From contig JAXLUJ010000006.1 in the NCBI GenBank assembly GCA_046329575.1, positions 124,001 through 188,000 of the forward strand: a stretch of DNA of 64,000 bases. The letters are read 5' to 3'. Position numbers and translations under genes: made by a program. Under the pieces are notes generated by a model, which worked only from the letters and a program-made list of their open reading frames with translations, ran no database searches and was not told the origin of the DNA. This DNA comes from UBA1941 sp046329575. GTDB lineage: Bacteria > Bacteroidota > Bacteroidia > Chitinophagales > LD1. Positions 46,101-53,323 of the stretch are shown here, piece by piece (positions within the stretch are counted from its first letter, which is position 1; each line of letters begins with the position of its first letter).

Positions 46101-46813
46101 CGAAAACCGGTGTTGTCGCAATTGCCCAAACCGGTAACTACCGCAGGCGAACTTCCCGGACTATAGTGAGAACTGTTATAGGAAGTGTTGGTGGTTGTAG
46201 TAGAGAATGCAAAGAACAATTTGTTGCGATAACGATTGATGGCCAACTTCATCATATCTACATTTCCCTTTTCGCATTTAAAGCGATTGGTCCATTTTGC
46301 AACACCGGAACTATTCAGTTTGGTGATGTAACCATATTTTTCGTTTACAGGTGTTACACCGGCCAGAAAATAAGTAGTGTCGTTGCCATTGGCAAAGTAG
46401 GCACTGCCGTAAGCCACAGGCGAATAACCACCATAATAAACGTTGGTGTTGCTATCCACAACTATTGAAGATGCTTCAAGCACACAAGTGCCGTTATCAG
46501 TGGGCGTGTGCAGCCAGATGAGATTGCCCGAGGGATTGAATTTGGCCACGAACGGCAGGAAACTGGACGGTGAAACTGTCGAAATACTTTGCGCACCAAT
46601 AGTGAGTGTGCCGCTGTAACGGCCCAGTACATATACGTCGCCATAACGGTCGTGAGTCACATCGGTAGTGTAAGCGTAGCCGCCATTCGAAATTTGTTTA
46701 GCCCACTCCCACCCCAATTGGGCTGTTAGCCGATTGGAACTGAATAAAAAAACGCAACACAGCGCAAAAAAGAACGTCCGCTTTCTTCCTTTTTTGTAAG
46801 TATCTAAGTCCAT
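40112..46813 (-). CDS. Giant secreted Ig/LamG repeat adhesin with T9SS type A sorting domain
   Basis: 2233 residues from ATG 46813; a TTG seven codons earlier is possible but not needed. Signal peptide FFFALCCVFLFSSNRLTAQ, then a beta-propeller-like region (YTTDVTHDRYGDVYVLGRYSG), Ig-like modules (QPVDQTACVGGSVSFTIG), a LamG/concanavalin-like domain (HYPMGNGAAVNDVSG, IDDVRIYNRALDATE), about seven near-identical ~80-residue modules (SICAGSS...LTASG...YNWSNSGG...TYTVT...NALP), more Ig modules, five TICSG...CDSFV modules, and a type A sorting domain (NPNPAVDKLVVEG...VRIGLGNAAVTKKFVKQ). Probably exported by T9SS and anchored on the surface for adhesion. Confidence 0.93.
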   Translation of the reverse strand: MDLDTYKKGRKRTFFFALCCVFLFSSNRLTAQLGWEWAKQISNGGYAYTTDVTHDRYGDVYVLGRYSGTLTIGAQSISTVSPSSFLPFVAKFNPSGNLIWLHTPTDNGTCVLEASSIVVDSNTNVYYGGYSPVAYGSAYFANGNDTTYFLAGVTPVNEKYGYITKLNSSGVAKWTNRFKCEKGNVDMMKLAINRYRNKLFFAFSTTTTNTSYNSSHYSPGSSPAVVTGLGNCDNTGFREAFYGIVNIDNGYYVASQRIGMSAVGTTGQEFIKALAADNSGNLLIACDFINASAFTFSGGGPLAVSSGNSNRYGRIFRVNGSLGNVASTGNLQLSATIPTTLTDMAINKSTDEIAYTYEGGSFATQPTHIYVRAMNTSFVDVWQNDIASSGYNSQIAASSICYDSTGRVWLAITTNGAGAESMNFTPAFAAGSAALNPINNANYGTLFFRMKYTGGGNATWEKYVKVKNTGTHTLRMSGFDDRPNVEGRFSNVITLSKNTFTNSVGTDGYLAKIGCAPIVAVPPSDSSICLGVSHTLSAVVDGDAVSYAWYKNNVLLANSGNLSGVNTNSISFVNVTASDTGFYKVIATNSCGSDTSSAAHLRFSTTVQITNQPVDQTACVGGSVSFTIGTSPFCTYQWKKNNVALAGQTNDTLLINNVSYADSGSYTCVVTNCNGAAATSNVAKINFGTASVVLASGLVVHYPMGNGAAVNDVSGNALHLLAAGAAYTTDHNGTANAALQVPNQTSVNSAVPIASFTNQFTMSCWMKSSSISSNQRLIDKNNSNNFLMDIYLSRPRVIMLGNAYHPTNSLSSNTWYHLACTYDGANVKQYINGVLILTTAASGNITNNSNPLIIGADQGGGNVLQGAIDDVRIYNRALDATEISAMMEAPAITQQPANVTACSGNSATFTVAAVGTGLSYQWKKNGVDIIGANSASLTLNNLALSDSGNYSCIVLNGCYGSESKTAKLTLSANNISFTTQPLAVQNKCVGTAVSFTAATTGASPTSYVWKKNGVTISNGGAVSGATTATLTIAAVAVSDSGNYTLTVGGGSCGAIVSNIGRLNVNANPVAAISPASAAVCAGASTTLTASGATSFNWSNSLGTNASVSVSPTIATTYTVTVTDGNNCSATASRLVTVNALPTAAITPATVTICSGASATLTASGGGTYSWSNSGGNAAAATFSPTGITTYTVTVSNANCSATASRLVTVNALPIVTISPASASICAGSSAVLTASGASTYNWSNSGGNNAAATFSPANTATYTVTGTDANNCTATASRIVTVNALPPATITPSSVAICAGTSTTLTASGGTSYSWSNSLGSNAAVTVSPSGNTTYTVTVSDANCSATASRLVSVNALPVITILPSTATSTCQGSAVTLLAGGALTFNWSNGLGSGNTKNVSPSISTTYSVTGTDGNNCSASASKLVTVNDTIIIMQQPLAATICEGGNLNLSVTASGTGLSYQWKRNNIDITSATANNYSVSGASTGVSGNYTVLITGTCGSKTSAIATVLVNPATAITTNPVSQTTCTGSLVNFNVVASGANLTYQWKKGNSSISGAVNATYSIPNVAISDTGSYSVVVTGSCGTAQTSAAATLSIVSAASISQQPVAQQVCAGSPISLSVIGTGGNNTTYQWKKNNNNISGANASVFNIPNAAIADSGNYTVLISGSCGAITSNAVRVTVNPIPTVTISPNSVSICAGQQAALTATGGGTYAWSNGGGSAAQAVYSPSTNATYSVTATLNNCSASASQSVSVTAIPLAAISSQSSVCSGNSVLLTATGGGSYIWSNGGGNGATATFAPTTATTYSVTVSVGPGCTATASKNISVKQPSSYVFTQTICSGQNYLFNGAPRTQSGAYFDTLTNTAGCDSFVTLNLVVRQPILTNIARTVCFGSGFTFHGATLTQSGIYRDTLIAASGCDSFVVLNFTVRSKIQTVLQQTICSGDTFDFNGKKLTAAGTYSDTLLSGASCDSFVNLQLSIALPSSITINETACGTYDFYGQILNTSGNYQKVISNLAGCDSVINLNLIVHQPSAAHIYDTICYDAGYVFGSQNLTTGGSYQRTIANVEGCDSVITLDLFVRPLNQPIIVANGPDLSTAATFSNYEWSLNGNAISGAVNSQYTATQNGVYSVRVHDQFGCAATSADYQFTGVGISNVSDDLKFNVNPNPAVDKLVVEGHFKELAKLEITDLTGRIIVEQTIENRTVIDIHALAPATYLVRIGLGNAAVTKKFVKQ

Positions 46814-46964
46814 TTTGATTTTTGTTTGATGCAAAAGTCTGGCCCTGTAACTTTTTAATTTCAGTCACTTCACGAACGGTAGGTTTCAGTTCACAAGCAG
46901 CAGGCCCTTTTCAGAAATCCGACTTCGGTGCTGCATTCCGACCGCTCAGAATGGTCAGGTGTTT

Positions 46965-47110
46965 CAAACTCGCAGCTCATAGCTCAAAGCTCACAGCTCA
47001 AAGCTTTCCTCTTGCATCTTGCATCTTGCATCTTGCGTCTTGTGCCTTGCATCTTGCGTCTTGCGTCTCGCGTCTCGCATCTTGCATCTTGCGTCTTCCT
47101 CTCCCCTCTC
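46965..47110. repeat. Heptanucleotide repeat tract (GCTCATA / TTGCATC / TTGCGTC)
   Basis: About 18 heptamers in two sub-blocks (AGCTCAT/AGCTCAA-type, then CTTGCAT/CTTGCGT/CTCGCGT-type), ending 40 bases before the methyltransferase start. The rest of the gap (46814-46964) shows no feature. Confidence 0.85.
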
Positions 47111-47151
47111 TTCCTCCTCTCTTTTTATAAATTAGCCGGCAATCTGAAATC

Positions 47152-48060
47152 ATGATCAAAAAGTGGCATATCAAGGCTGTTGTGCAGAAAACTATTTCCT
47201 GGCTGCCTTACAAGCATTCCATAAATTATTTATTTCAGCGGTATGTTACACGCGGCGTCTTACTTACTGATGCCCTTTTTACTGACAAGTTGGAACATCT
47301 TCGATTTCATATTGAAAAGCAGCGTAAATACAGCCACGTGCCTTGTGATGTGTTGGAAATTGGAACCGGCTGGTATCCGGTAATTCCGTTGGGAATGCTG
47401 CTGGCCGGGAATAGAAGCGTATCCACATTCGATATTGTTCAACTGGTTACTTCACAACAAGTCCGCGATACCTTGCGCTGTTATGTGAGGTGGCATGAAG
47501 CGGGCAAGCTGGAATCATATATTCCCAATTACGATCATGCGCTGATTGAAAAGTTTCGCGATGTACTTAAAGAAGAACATCGCGACCCGTTGTTGGAATT
47601 CGGCATTCAGTATGTATCGGGAAATTTTCCGGATGCTTTCAAAAAGCCGGAAGCATTTGATCACATCTGTTCCAACAACACTTTCGAACATATTTATGAA
47701 AATGCGCTTCGCGAAACGCTTTCCATCTTTCGAAAAATTCTTAAACCAAATGGTGTGATGAGCCATCATATTGATATGTCTGATCACTTTGCGCATCTCG
47801 ATAAAACCATCACCCCATTTAATTTTCTTCAGTTCAATGATGCCGATTGGCAATGGATTGACAATACCGTTCAACCACAAAACCGACTGCGTTGTTCCGA
47901 TTTCGAAAAAATGATACGAGAGGCCGGCTTTGAGATTTTGGAAGAACATCAACTGAGTGGTTCGCTTCATGATTTAGCAAAGATCAGCTTAGCTCAAAAA
48001 TACAGCCACTACCGGCCGGAAGATCTTGCGGTGACTCATGTGTATTTTACGTGCAGATAA
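47152..48060 (+). CDS. SAM-dependent class I methyltransferase
   Basis: 302 residues. Motif I is VLEIGTGWYPVIP (SAM-binding Gly-rich loop), motif II FDIVQL, and a motif IV-like FDHICSNNTFEHIYE with LKPNGVMSHHIDM following, as in family 11/FkbM-like small-molecule methyltransferases. The N-terminal ~65 residues are basic and amphipathic (KKWHIKAVVQKTISWLPYKH), possibly membrane associating. The substrate is unknown; lipid, sugar or natural-product targets are possible. No operon partners, flanked by repeat tracts on both sides. Confidence 0.85.
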   Translation: MIKKWHIKAVVQKTISWLPYKHSINYLFQRYVTRGVLLTDALFTDKLEHLRFHIEKQRKYSHVPCDVLEIGTGWYPVIPLGMLLAGNRSVSTFDIVQLVTSQQVRDTLRCYVRWHEAGKLESYIPNYDHALIEKFRDVLKEEHRDPLLEFGIQYVSGNFPDAFKKPEAFDHICSNNTFEHIYENALRETLSIFRKILKPNGVMSHHIDMSDHFAHLDKTITPFNFLQFNDADWQWIDNTVQPQNRLRCSDFEKMIREAGFEILEEHQLSGSLHDLAKISLAQKYSHYRPEDLAVTHVYFTCR

Positions 48061-48084
48061 AGGGGAATTTTAGGAGAAGAAGGC

Positions 48085-48195
48085 GCAAGACACAAGAGGC
48101 AAGACACAAGATGCAAGACACAAGACACAAGACACAAGAAGCAAGAGTAAAGCTGTGAGTTTTGAGCTATGAGCTATGAGCTACGAGCTGCTAGT
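48085..48195. repeat. Heptanucleotide repeat tract (ACAAGAC / GAGCTAT)
   Basis: About 15 heptamers, CAAGACA/CAAGATG/CAAGAGG first, then GAGCTAT/GAGCTAC, in the opposite orientation to the tract before the methyltransferase gene. That gene is thus bracketed by inverted repeat tracts. Confidence 0.85.
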
Positions 48196-48304
48196 AGGGA
48201 AATTCAAACCACTTGCCGGGAATAACTGACAAACTGGACGTGAAAGACATACAGCGGATTATTGAATCGAACACAACTTCTTATCTTAACATCAAATCTG
48301 CATC

Positions 48305-49030
48305 ATGAAAGAAAAACTACTATTCATCGCCCTGCTGCTGAGCACCATTCTAAATGCGCAAACTCTTAATGATATAGACGGCGATGGAACGGTGAATTCA
48401 GCTGATAATTGTATGTTCTTTCCTAATCCCGGACAAACTGATTCCGATAATGATGGTGTTGGCGATGCCTGCGATCCTTCGCCAATGGTGGCCAATCCGG
48501 TGTGCGATCGGCCCGGTAATTCATTCACCTATGTGCAGCCCGACTCTGTAATTTCGGTGGGAACGAAAGTCACCTTTCAGGTTATTACACAACGTCCGGA
48601 TTCCATAATATGGTATAAGAACAATGTTGCTGTAGGAACCAATAGCACTTCTTACGTCGATAGCACGCTAAGCAATTCCGATCGTATTTGGTGCAGTATT
48701 GTAATCAACGATGCGTGCCATGCGAACCGCATAGAAGTAAAAGGCAACGAGATACAAATGACAGTACATCCATTACACACCGGTGTGGAGGAAGTGCAAC
48801 CGTCTGTTTCAGTAACCTTGATTCCAAATCCTGCTCATGGCCAAATGCAATTGTTTTGCAATCAAAAAATCACCAAGGTTTCGATCATAAATAATATTGG
48901 CGCCAAAGTTTCGGAATGGGAACAACCTGCCTTCTCCCATTTCGATATCAGCAATTTACAGAATGGCATTTATTCTGTTTTGGCAGAACATTTCAATGGA
49001 AGAACAGCCGTTCGACTGGTTGTGGAATAA
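48305..49030 (+). CDS. Secreted protein with thrombospondin type 3 repeats and T9SS type A sorting domain
   Basis: 241 residues. Signal peptide (KEKLLFIALLLSTILNAQ). Two calcium-binding TSP3-like repeats follow (DIDGDGTVNSADNC and DSDNDGVGDACD), then an Ig-like module (FQVITQRPDSIIWYKNNVAVG, then SNSDRIWCSI) and a short type A sorting domain (LIPNPAHGQMQLF...ISNLQNGIYSVLAEHFNGRTAVRLVVE). Expected to be exported through T9SS and calcium-stabilised at the surface. It stands before a GldM-like gene 74 bases away on the same strand. Confidence 0.88.
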   Translation: MKEKLLFIALLLSTILNAQTLNDIDGDGTVNSADNCMFFPNPGQTDSDNDGVGDACDPSPMVANPVCDRPGNSFTYVQPDSVISVGTKVTFQVITQRPDSIIWYKNNVAVGTNSTSYVDSTLSNSDRIWCSIVINDACHANRIEVKGNEIQMTVHPLHTGVEEVQPSVSVTLIPNPAHGQMQLFCNQKITKVSIINNIGAKVSEWEQPAFSHFDISNLQNGIYSVLAEHFNGRTAVRLVVE

Positions 49031-49104
49031 CTGATTCAACTTTTCTTCCATCTGGTTTTTACATACACTAAGACGGCTGCTGTTTTCGTTCTATCAAAAA
49101 CGAT

Positions 49105-49470
49105 ATGAGAAAATTTTTGCCAATTATTTTTATCACCGTTGTTGGTACAGCTTCCGCTCAAAGCGATTTTAGAAAAATGGGTGGAACGATGTCGAAGGGC
49201 GAAGTCTTAAATTTATGGGGTGTAGAAGCCAAACTTCCCGATTTTGAATACGATGCCAAGTTCACGGTAACTCATTTCGATTTTGTATTACTGAAAAAAT
49301 CAGGCGAGTTACTTTCAGCCGATAATTCCGGTGCATTCTTTTCCGACAAAATAAAAAAGTGGCTACGCCAAACCCAGCCGGGCGATATATTGTTTTTTGA
49401 GAACATCAAAGCCGTTGGCCCCGATCGTTTGGAGCGGCATTTGGGTAGAATTGTAGAGAAGGTGTATTGA
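49105..49470 (+). CDS. Exported stand-alone GldM C-terminal-like domain
   Basis: 121 residues with a signal peptide (FLPIIFITVVGTASAQ) and one domain that resembles the last periplasmic domain of the T9SS motor protein GldM: FEYDAKFTVTHFDFVLLKKSGE, then LRQTQPGDILFFENIKAVGPD and RHLGRIVEKVY. The membrane anchor and first three domains of GldM are absent. It could bind the GldK/GldN ring or outer-membrane partners without connecting to the GldL motor, but this is inference. The assignment rests on motif memory, not a database search. Confidence 0.7.
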   Translation: MRKFLPIIFITVVGTASAQSDFRKMGGTMSKGEVLNLWGVEAKLPDFEYDAKFTVTHFDFVLLKKSGELLSADNSGAFFSDKIKKWLRQTQPGDILFFENIKAVGPDRLERHLGRIVEKVY

Positions 49471-49609
49471 GGTATGCAAAAAGTCTGGCTTTGAACAAAA
49501 GACCTCTAAACGATTCCGTTTACAGTTTAACTTTCCGAACTTTTCTGCTACTGTGAGATTTGCGAAGCCATCTCATGAGAGCGGGTAATGATTGGGCAAT
49601 TTCCTATTG

Positions 49610-51163
49610 TTATTCTTTTATAAACGTCCTTGCGATTACGCCGCTACTTCCTTTTAAGGTCAGCACATATGTTCCTTTAGAAAGCGTACTCGTATTCAAA
49701 ATATACTGAACACCGGTAGTGATGTGCGATTGCTCCAGCACTTCACGGCCATCTATAGTGGAAACAGCTACATCGTATGCTTTATCCTGCGAATTTCCTG
49801 TTACATAAAAATAGAGCACATTCGAAGTAGGATTTGGCGACAGGCGAATCTCCGCCAATTCTTTAGTGGATTCCGTAACACCCAAATCGTTTTGGCAACC
49901 TGGCACCAGACAACCAAAGCTATCTAGTTTAATAATCCAGCCGCGTTGGTAAATAGAGTCGTTGGTGTTTTTAGTGTCGCCACAAGCAATTAAACTGCCA
50001 TCCGGTTGCTCCACTATGTCGTACAAACTACTGATTTGCGCGTTGCTTAGAGCGCGGTAAGAGCGTTCCCATATAATTTTTGCACTATCGGATTCATCCG
50101 AAAACTTAACCAGATAACCTGCAACATAAACAGACGTATCTTCCGGATTAAGGATGTTTCGCCCAACTGCCACATAATTACCATCATGAACTTTCTTAAT
50201 ACTGAACATGGTGGTAACTGTTTCAAAGGTAAATTGGGGTATAGGTCTGGTTAACTTCTTATGCCATCGCAGAACCCCGGTGCTTCCTACTTTGCCGATC
50301 AATGGTTGATAAGCCAAAAGGTCCACGGTATTAGAATGATCGAACCAGCTGCTACAAAATACCATAGATTGATCGGACGTATCAATCACAGCCGAGGCAA
50401 TACCCTGAATACTGTCGGGTAAAATGAACCTTCGTATTTCGTTGCCCGATGAATCAATATAAAAAACGACGGGATGAAATATAGGAGATACGCTAGCAAG
50501 CGGCGTATAACCTGCAACCAAATGCTCACCGTACCTGGATGGCTTAATGATCTGTGGTACAAAGTCGGCATCAGCAGGTTGAGGATACCAGCGAGTCCAA
50601 AGAATAGCACCCGAACTGTCAAAACAATAAATCCGGATCCTGACCTTTTGATCGGTTAAACTCCGTTGTAAGCCATTGAGAACAAGAGTGGTGTTAAAAT
50701 CCGTCGGACTAAAATCATAGAAATAATTGGCTTTATAATTTGAGTCGAAAACGTTTACAGCAAAAACAATGTTTCCGGTAGTGTCAAAAAGGTCTAAAAA
50801 ATTATAAAATGATCCATCAGCATATCTTATTGCTGAGCCTCCAATTATCAATTGATTCTTTGAATTAATCCGGGGAGTGTTCTCCACCACAAAATACGTT
50901 GCCGCTGTGTCTTGAGTTCCACTATTCCACAAAAAGGAAATAGAGCCATTATCATTTAATCTTCCCAATACTACATTTGACTTGGGCTCTGTACCGGAGC
51001 TATCGAAATAGTTAAGACTCACAAAAGACTTATCAGCTATATTTTTTACACCCGAAACTATGGTGTTTCCATGCACAAACTGATTGGTGACATTATACCC
51101 TTGAGCATTTGCATCACTCATCCTAATGAATAAGATTATTAATATCAATTTGGCTGTGTTCAT
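49610..51163 (-). CDS. Secreted beta-propeller-like protein with T9SS type A sorting domain
   Basis: 517 residues. Signal peptide (KLILIILFIRMSDANAQ). Repeated elements such as GRLNDNGSISFLWN, FDTTGNIVFAVNVFDS, CFDSSGAILWTRWY, VGSTGVLRWHKKL and DGSLIACGD are typical of beta-propeller or WD-like repeats in Bacteroidota secreted proteins. The C-terminus is a type A sorting domain (IRLSPNPTSNVLYFYVTG...STLSKGTYVLTLKGSSGVIARTFIKE). Expected to reach the cell surface through T9SS. A remnant of a second sorting domain lies 10 bases upstream. Confidence 0.88.
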   Translation of the reverse strand: MNTAKLILIILFIRMSDANAQGYNVTNQFVHGNTIVSGVKNIADKSFVSLNYFDSSGTEPKSNVVLGRLNDNGSISFLWNSGTQDTAATYFVVENTPRINSKNQLIIGGSAIRYADGSFYNFLDLFDTTGNIVFAVNVFDSNYKANYFYDFSPTDFNTTLVLNGLQRSLTDQKVRIRIYCFDSSGAILWTRWYPQPADADFVPQIIKPSRYGEHLVAGYTPLASVSPIFHPVVFYIDSSGNEIRRFILPDSIQGIASAVIDTSDQSMVFCSSWFDHSNTVDLLAYQPLIGKVGSTGVLRWHKKLTRPIPQFTFETVTTMFSIKKVHDGNYVAVGRNILNPEDTSVYVAGYLVKFSDESDSAKIIWERSYRALSNAQISSLYDIVEQPDGSLIACGDTKNTNDSIYQRGWIIKLDSFGCLVPGCQNDLGVTESTKELAEIRLSPNPTSNVLYFYVTGNSQDKAYDVAVSTIDGREVLEQSHITTGVQYILNTSTLSKGTYVLTLKGSSGVIARTFIKE

Positions 51164-51172
51164 AACTCGAAC

Positions 51173-51517
51173 CTATTTAGCGACGACAAATTGCCTTACA
51201 GTAGAAAATCCATTGTCACTTTGAAATCTAATAAGGTAGCTGCCATTGCTCATGTTTGCAAGTTTCAAGTTTTCTATTCCAAAACCTCGGTTTATTTCCC
51301 CTTTTTGAATAAGCCGCCCTGCTAAGTCGGTAATCTGAAAATAGTTATGGGCAGATTTTGGCATAAAAAATTGTATGGTAATTTGAGTTGTTGCCGGAAT
51401 CGGATAAATTTTGAAAATATTATGTGTAAATTTCTTTTTAACGTACGAAAACTCCTTCTCTTTATTAAACGTCCCTTCTTCTGGGAATGTAGAACTCCCG
51501 CGATATTTTCCAAGCAA
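51173..51517 (-). pseudogene. Remnant of a T9SS type A sorting domain
   Basis: An open frame of up to 114 residues whose last ~80 match a type A sorting domain (FKIYPIPATTQITIQFF...GRLIQKGEINRG...MSNGSYLIRFQSDNGFSTVRQFVVAK). It has no ATG before the middle of the domain, only TTG 51517, and no signal peptide or passenger domain. Because the sorting domain must be attached to an exported passenger, this is most likely the 3' end of a decayed gene. It lies between the tRNA terminator and the next T9SS gene. Confidence 0.7.
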
Positions 51518-51554
51518 TCTTGCAAGAGCTGAACCTCACGACATTCCTGAAAAT

Positions 51555-51584
51555 AAAAAAAGGCTGCCTTTTCAGACAACCTTT
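51555..51584 (-). terminator. Terminator of the tRNA-Ser/tRNA-Pro unit
   Basis: Minus-strand stem AGGTTGTC/GGCAGCCT (with G-T pairs) around a 6-base loop, then six T, 6 bases after the tRNA-Pro end. Confidence 0.75.
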
Positions 51585-51589
51585 CTAAG

Positions 51590-51664
51590 TCGGGGTACCA
51601 GGATTCGAACCTGGGACCCCCTGCTCCCAAAGCAGGTGCGCTAACCGGGCTGCGCTACACCCCG
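51590..51664 (-). tRNA. tRNA-Pro (anticodon TGG)
   Basis: 75-nt cloverleaf on the minus strand: acceptor CGGGGTG/TACCCCG, D arm with GCCCGGTTAGC, anticodon stem CCTGC/GCAGG enclosing TTTGGGA (anticodon TGG), T arm CAGGTTCGAATCCTG, discriminator A, no encoded CCA. Cotranscribed downstream of tRNA-Ser. Confidence 0.96.
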
Positions 51665-51672
51665 AACTTACG

Positions 51673-51761
51673 CGGTGAGAGAGGGATTCGAACCCTCGGT
51701 ACAGTTTAACCCGTACGTCAGTTTAGCAAACTGGTGGTTTCAGCCTCTCACCCATCTCACC
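51673..51761 (-). tRNA. tRNA-Ser (anticodon GCT)
   Basis: 89-nt class II tRNA: acceptor GGTGAGA/TCTCACC, D arm GAGAGGCTGAAA, anticodon loop TTGCTAA (anticodon GCT), long variable arm, T arm AGGGTTCGAATCCCT, discriminator G. Reads AGC/AGU codons. It is 8 bases upstream of tRNA-Pro in transcription order. Confidence 0.95.
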
Positions 51762-51868
51762 GGGGCGGCAAATATAAAAACCTTTTTTTTTAACCCAACA
51801 TTCACCTCCATTTTTTCCTTCCTCCTGCAATATTTCCCAATCCCGGTCGTTTTCTGCCAAATTGTTTT

Positions 51869-52288
51869 ATGAAAAAAATCCTCCCGCTACTCTTGGTATG
51901 CACATTGTTTTCCTGCAGAAAAGATCTACGCTCCAAAACCTATACCCTGCGTGGTTATAACCACTCCGGCGCCACCGGAACCGTTAAGTTTCTCGAAACC
52001 TCAGATAAAAATTTTACTACCGTATACCTTGAAGCGCATGGCCTTCGCCTCGATACGCTTTACCGCGGCCACCTCCATACCGGCGTTCCGGGAAACCTCA
52101 CCGGAACACTCCTTTACTTTGATGCGTTGCGTACGCACACGGGTTCACTCACCTACACCATAAACTGGAATGAAACTTATGATAATGCCATCAACAGCAA
52201 TACCTGCGTGACCCTTCATAATCCTGATTTCTTTTCGAATGATACGGTTGGATATGCGCTGGCCGGCGGCACCGGGAAAAATGAATAA
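51869..52288 (+). CDS. Small lipoprotein with CHRD-like domain
   Basis: 139 residues; signal LPLLLVCTLFSC places the lipidated Cys at about residue 16. The rest is predicted beta-rich: YTLRGYNHSGATGTVKF, then LYRGHLHTGVPGNLTGTLLYFDAL, a pattern like CHRD/superoxide-dismutase-like beta-sandwiches (GHLHxG), then SLTYTINWNETYDN. Outer-membrane or periplasmic lipoprotein; no known catalytic site. Stands alone after the tRNAs. Confidence 0.7.
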   Translation: MKKILPLLLVCTLFSCRKDLRSKTYTLRGYNHSGATGTVKFLETSDKNFTTVYLEAHGLRLDTLYRGHLHTGVPGNLTGTLLYFDALRTHTGSLTYTINWNETYDNAINSNTCVTLHNPDFFSNDTVGYALAGGTGKNE

Positions 52289-52291
52289 ACC

Positions 52292-53299
52292 CTACTCTTT
52301 TATCGGAACAACAGCTCTGCCCGAAACGCCAACATAATCGGCAAATATGCCTGCCGATAAAAATTTATGATAATTTCCAATTCCCTGAGTGGCATGTAAA
52401 ATGCCTCGATTTGCAGGTACGTAAGCCACCAACTCGCCCGTAGCAGCATTCATTACAAAATGCTCGTAAGTTAAGCGATAAGCCTCACCGGTACTTACTA
52501 TGGCCGGCGTAATCTCGATATAGCAAATATTACTTTTACTGAAAATAGAATTCACTAGCGTATTATAACTTACCACCTCAAATGAATCAGCATAAAAACT
52601 CTTGACGTCCTCGGGTTGTAAACCTGACTGATATAAAAGATCGGATTTAATCATCAATACCGAATGAAATAGCGAACCCTTACTGAATTTTGCCAAATCA
52701 AGTGTAGAAAGTTCATATCCATGCTCTAACGATTGCATTAACGAAAGCTGCATAAACTGAACTGCAAAAGCTATATCTTCTTTCAAAGGCCATAAATTCG
52801 CAATAGTTCGTTGAGCCAGATGTTCACTGCTCCCAAACTTCGAGCATCGATCTAAACAAAACCCTGTGAAATATTCAAAATAGTCTCTCTTTTCATTGAT
52901 TTTGTATAGATCGGGGAAGAAGTTTAATCCCTTTCGCTCCATTTTTTCAAAATAAGCCTGGTTATTTGGGAAATTGCCTGAATACAGTAAGAGGTAATCT
53001 TCGGAATGATTCCGGATCAGTGGCTCCACTTCAGCCCAAGTTTTGTATTCCACTTTTTGATTAAAAACCCAAAAGGAATCCACCACCTGACGAATACTTC
53101 GATTATAATTATCAATCGATTTCAAATAAGCTTCCTGAGTAGCAGCGGTCCACTTTTTGGGTATATCCCGGCGTGGACTTTCCAAAATCACAATCAGTGT
53201 TTGCTTGCGGTAGCGTTCCATTTTTTCTTTAAATGAACCAGCAAACAAAGCATCTACTGCCGAACACATTGCGAGCAATAAACAGCATACTCGAATCAT
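52292..53299 (-). CDS. Exported protein of unknown function
   Basis: 335 residues from ATG 53299, which begins directly with the signal peptide (VCCLLLAMCSAVDALFAG); a GTG at 53323 would add eight residues. The mature part is mixed helix/strand with EKMERYRKQTLIVILESPRRD near the start, YEKxxxN repeats, and a C-terminal LTYEHFVMNAATGELVAYVPANRGILHATQGI. No catalytic motif recognised. It follows the cytochrome c'-like gene by 24 bases on the same strand, so the two may form an operon; whether they cooperate is unknown. Confidence 0.7.
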   Translation of the reverse strand: MIRVCCLLLAMCSAVDALFAGSFKEKMERYRKQTLIVILESPRRDIPKKWTAATQEAYLKSIDNYNRSIRQVVDSFWVFNQKVEYKTWAEVEPLIRNHSEDYLLLYSGNFPNNQAYFEKMERKGLNFFPDLYKINEKRDYFEYFTGFCLDRCSKFGSSEHLAQRTIANLWPLKEDIAFAVQFMQLSLMQSLEHGYELSTLDLAKFSKGSLFHSVLMIKSDLLYQSGLQPEDVKSFYADSFEVVSYNTLVNSIFSKSNICYIEITPAIVSTGEAYRLTYEHFVMNAATGELVAYVPANRGILHATQGIGNYHKFLSAGIFADYVGVSGRAVVPIKE

Positions 53300-53323
53300 A
53301 CCGATCTGTTTTTTAAAATGCAC

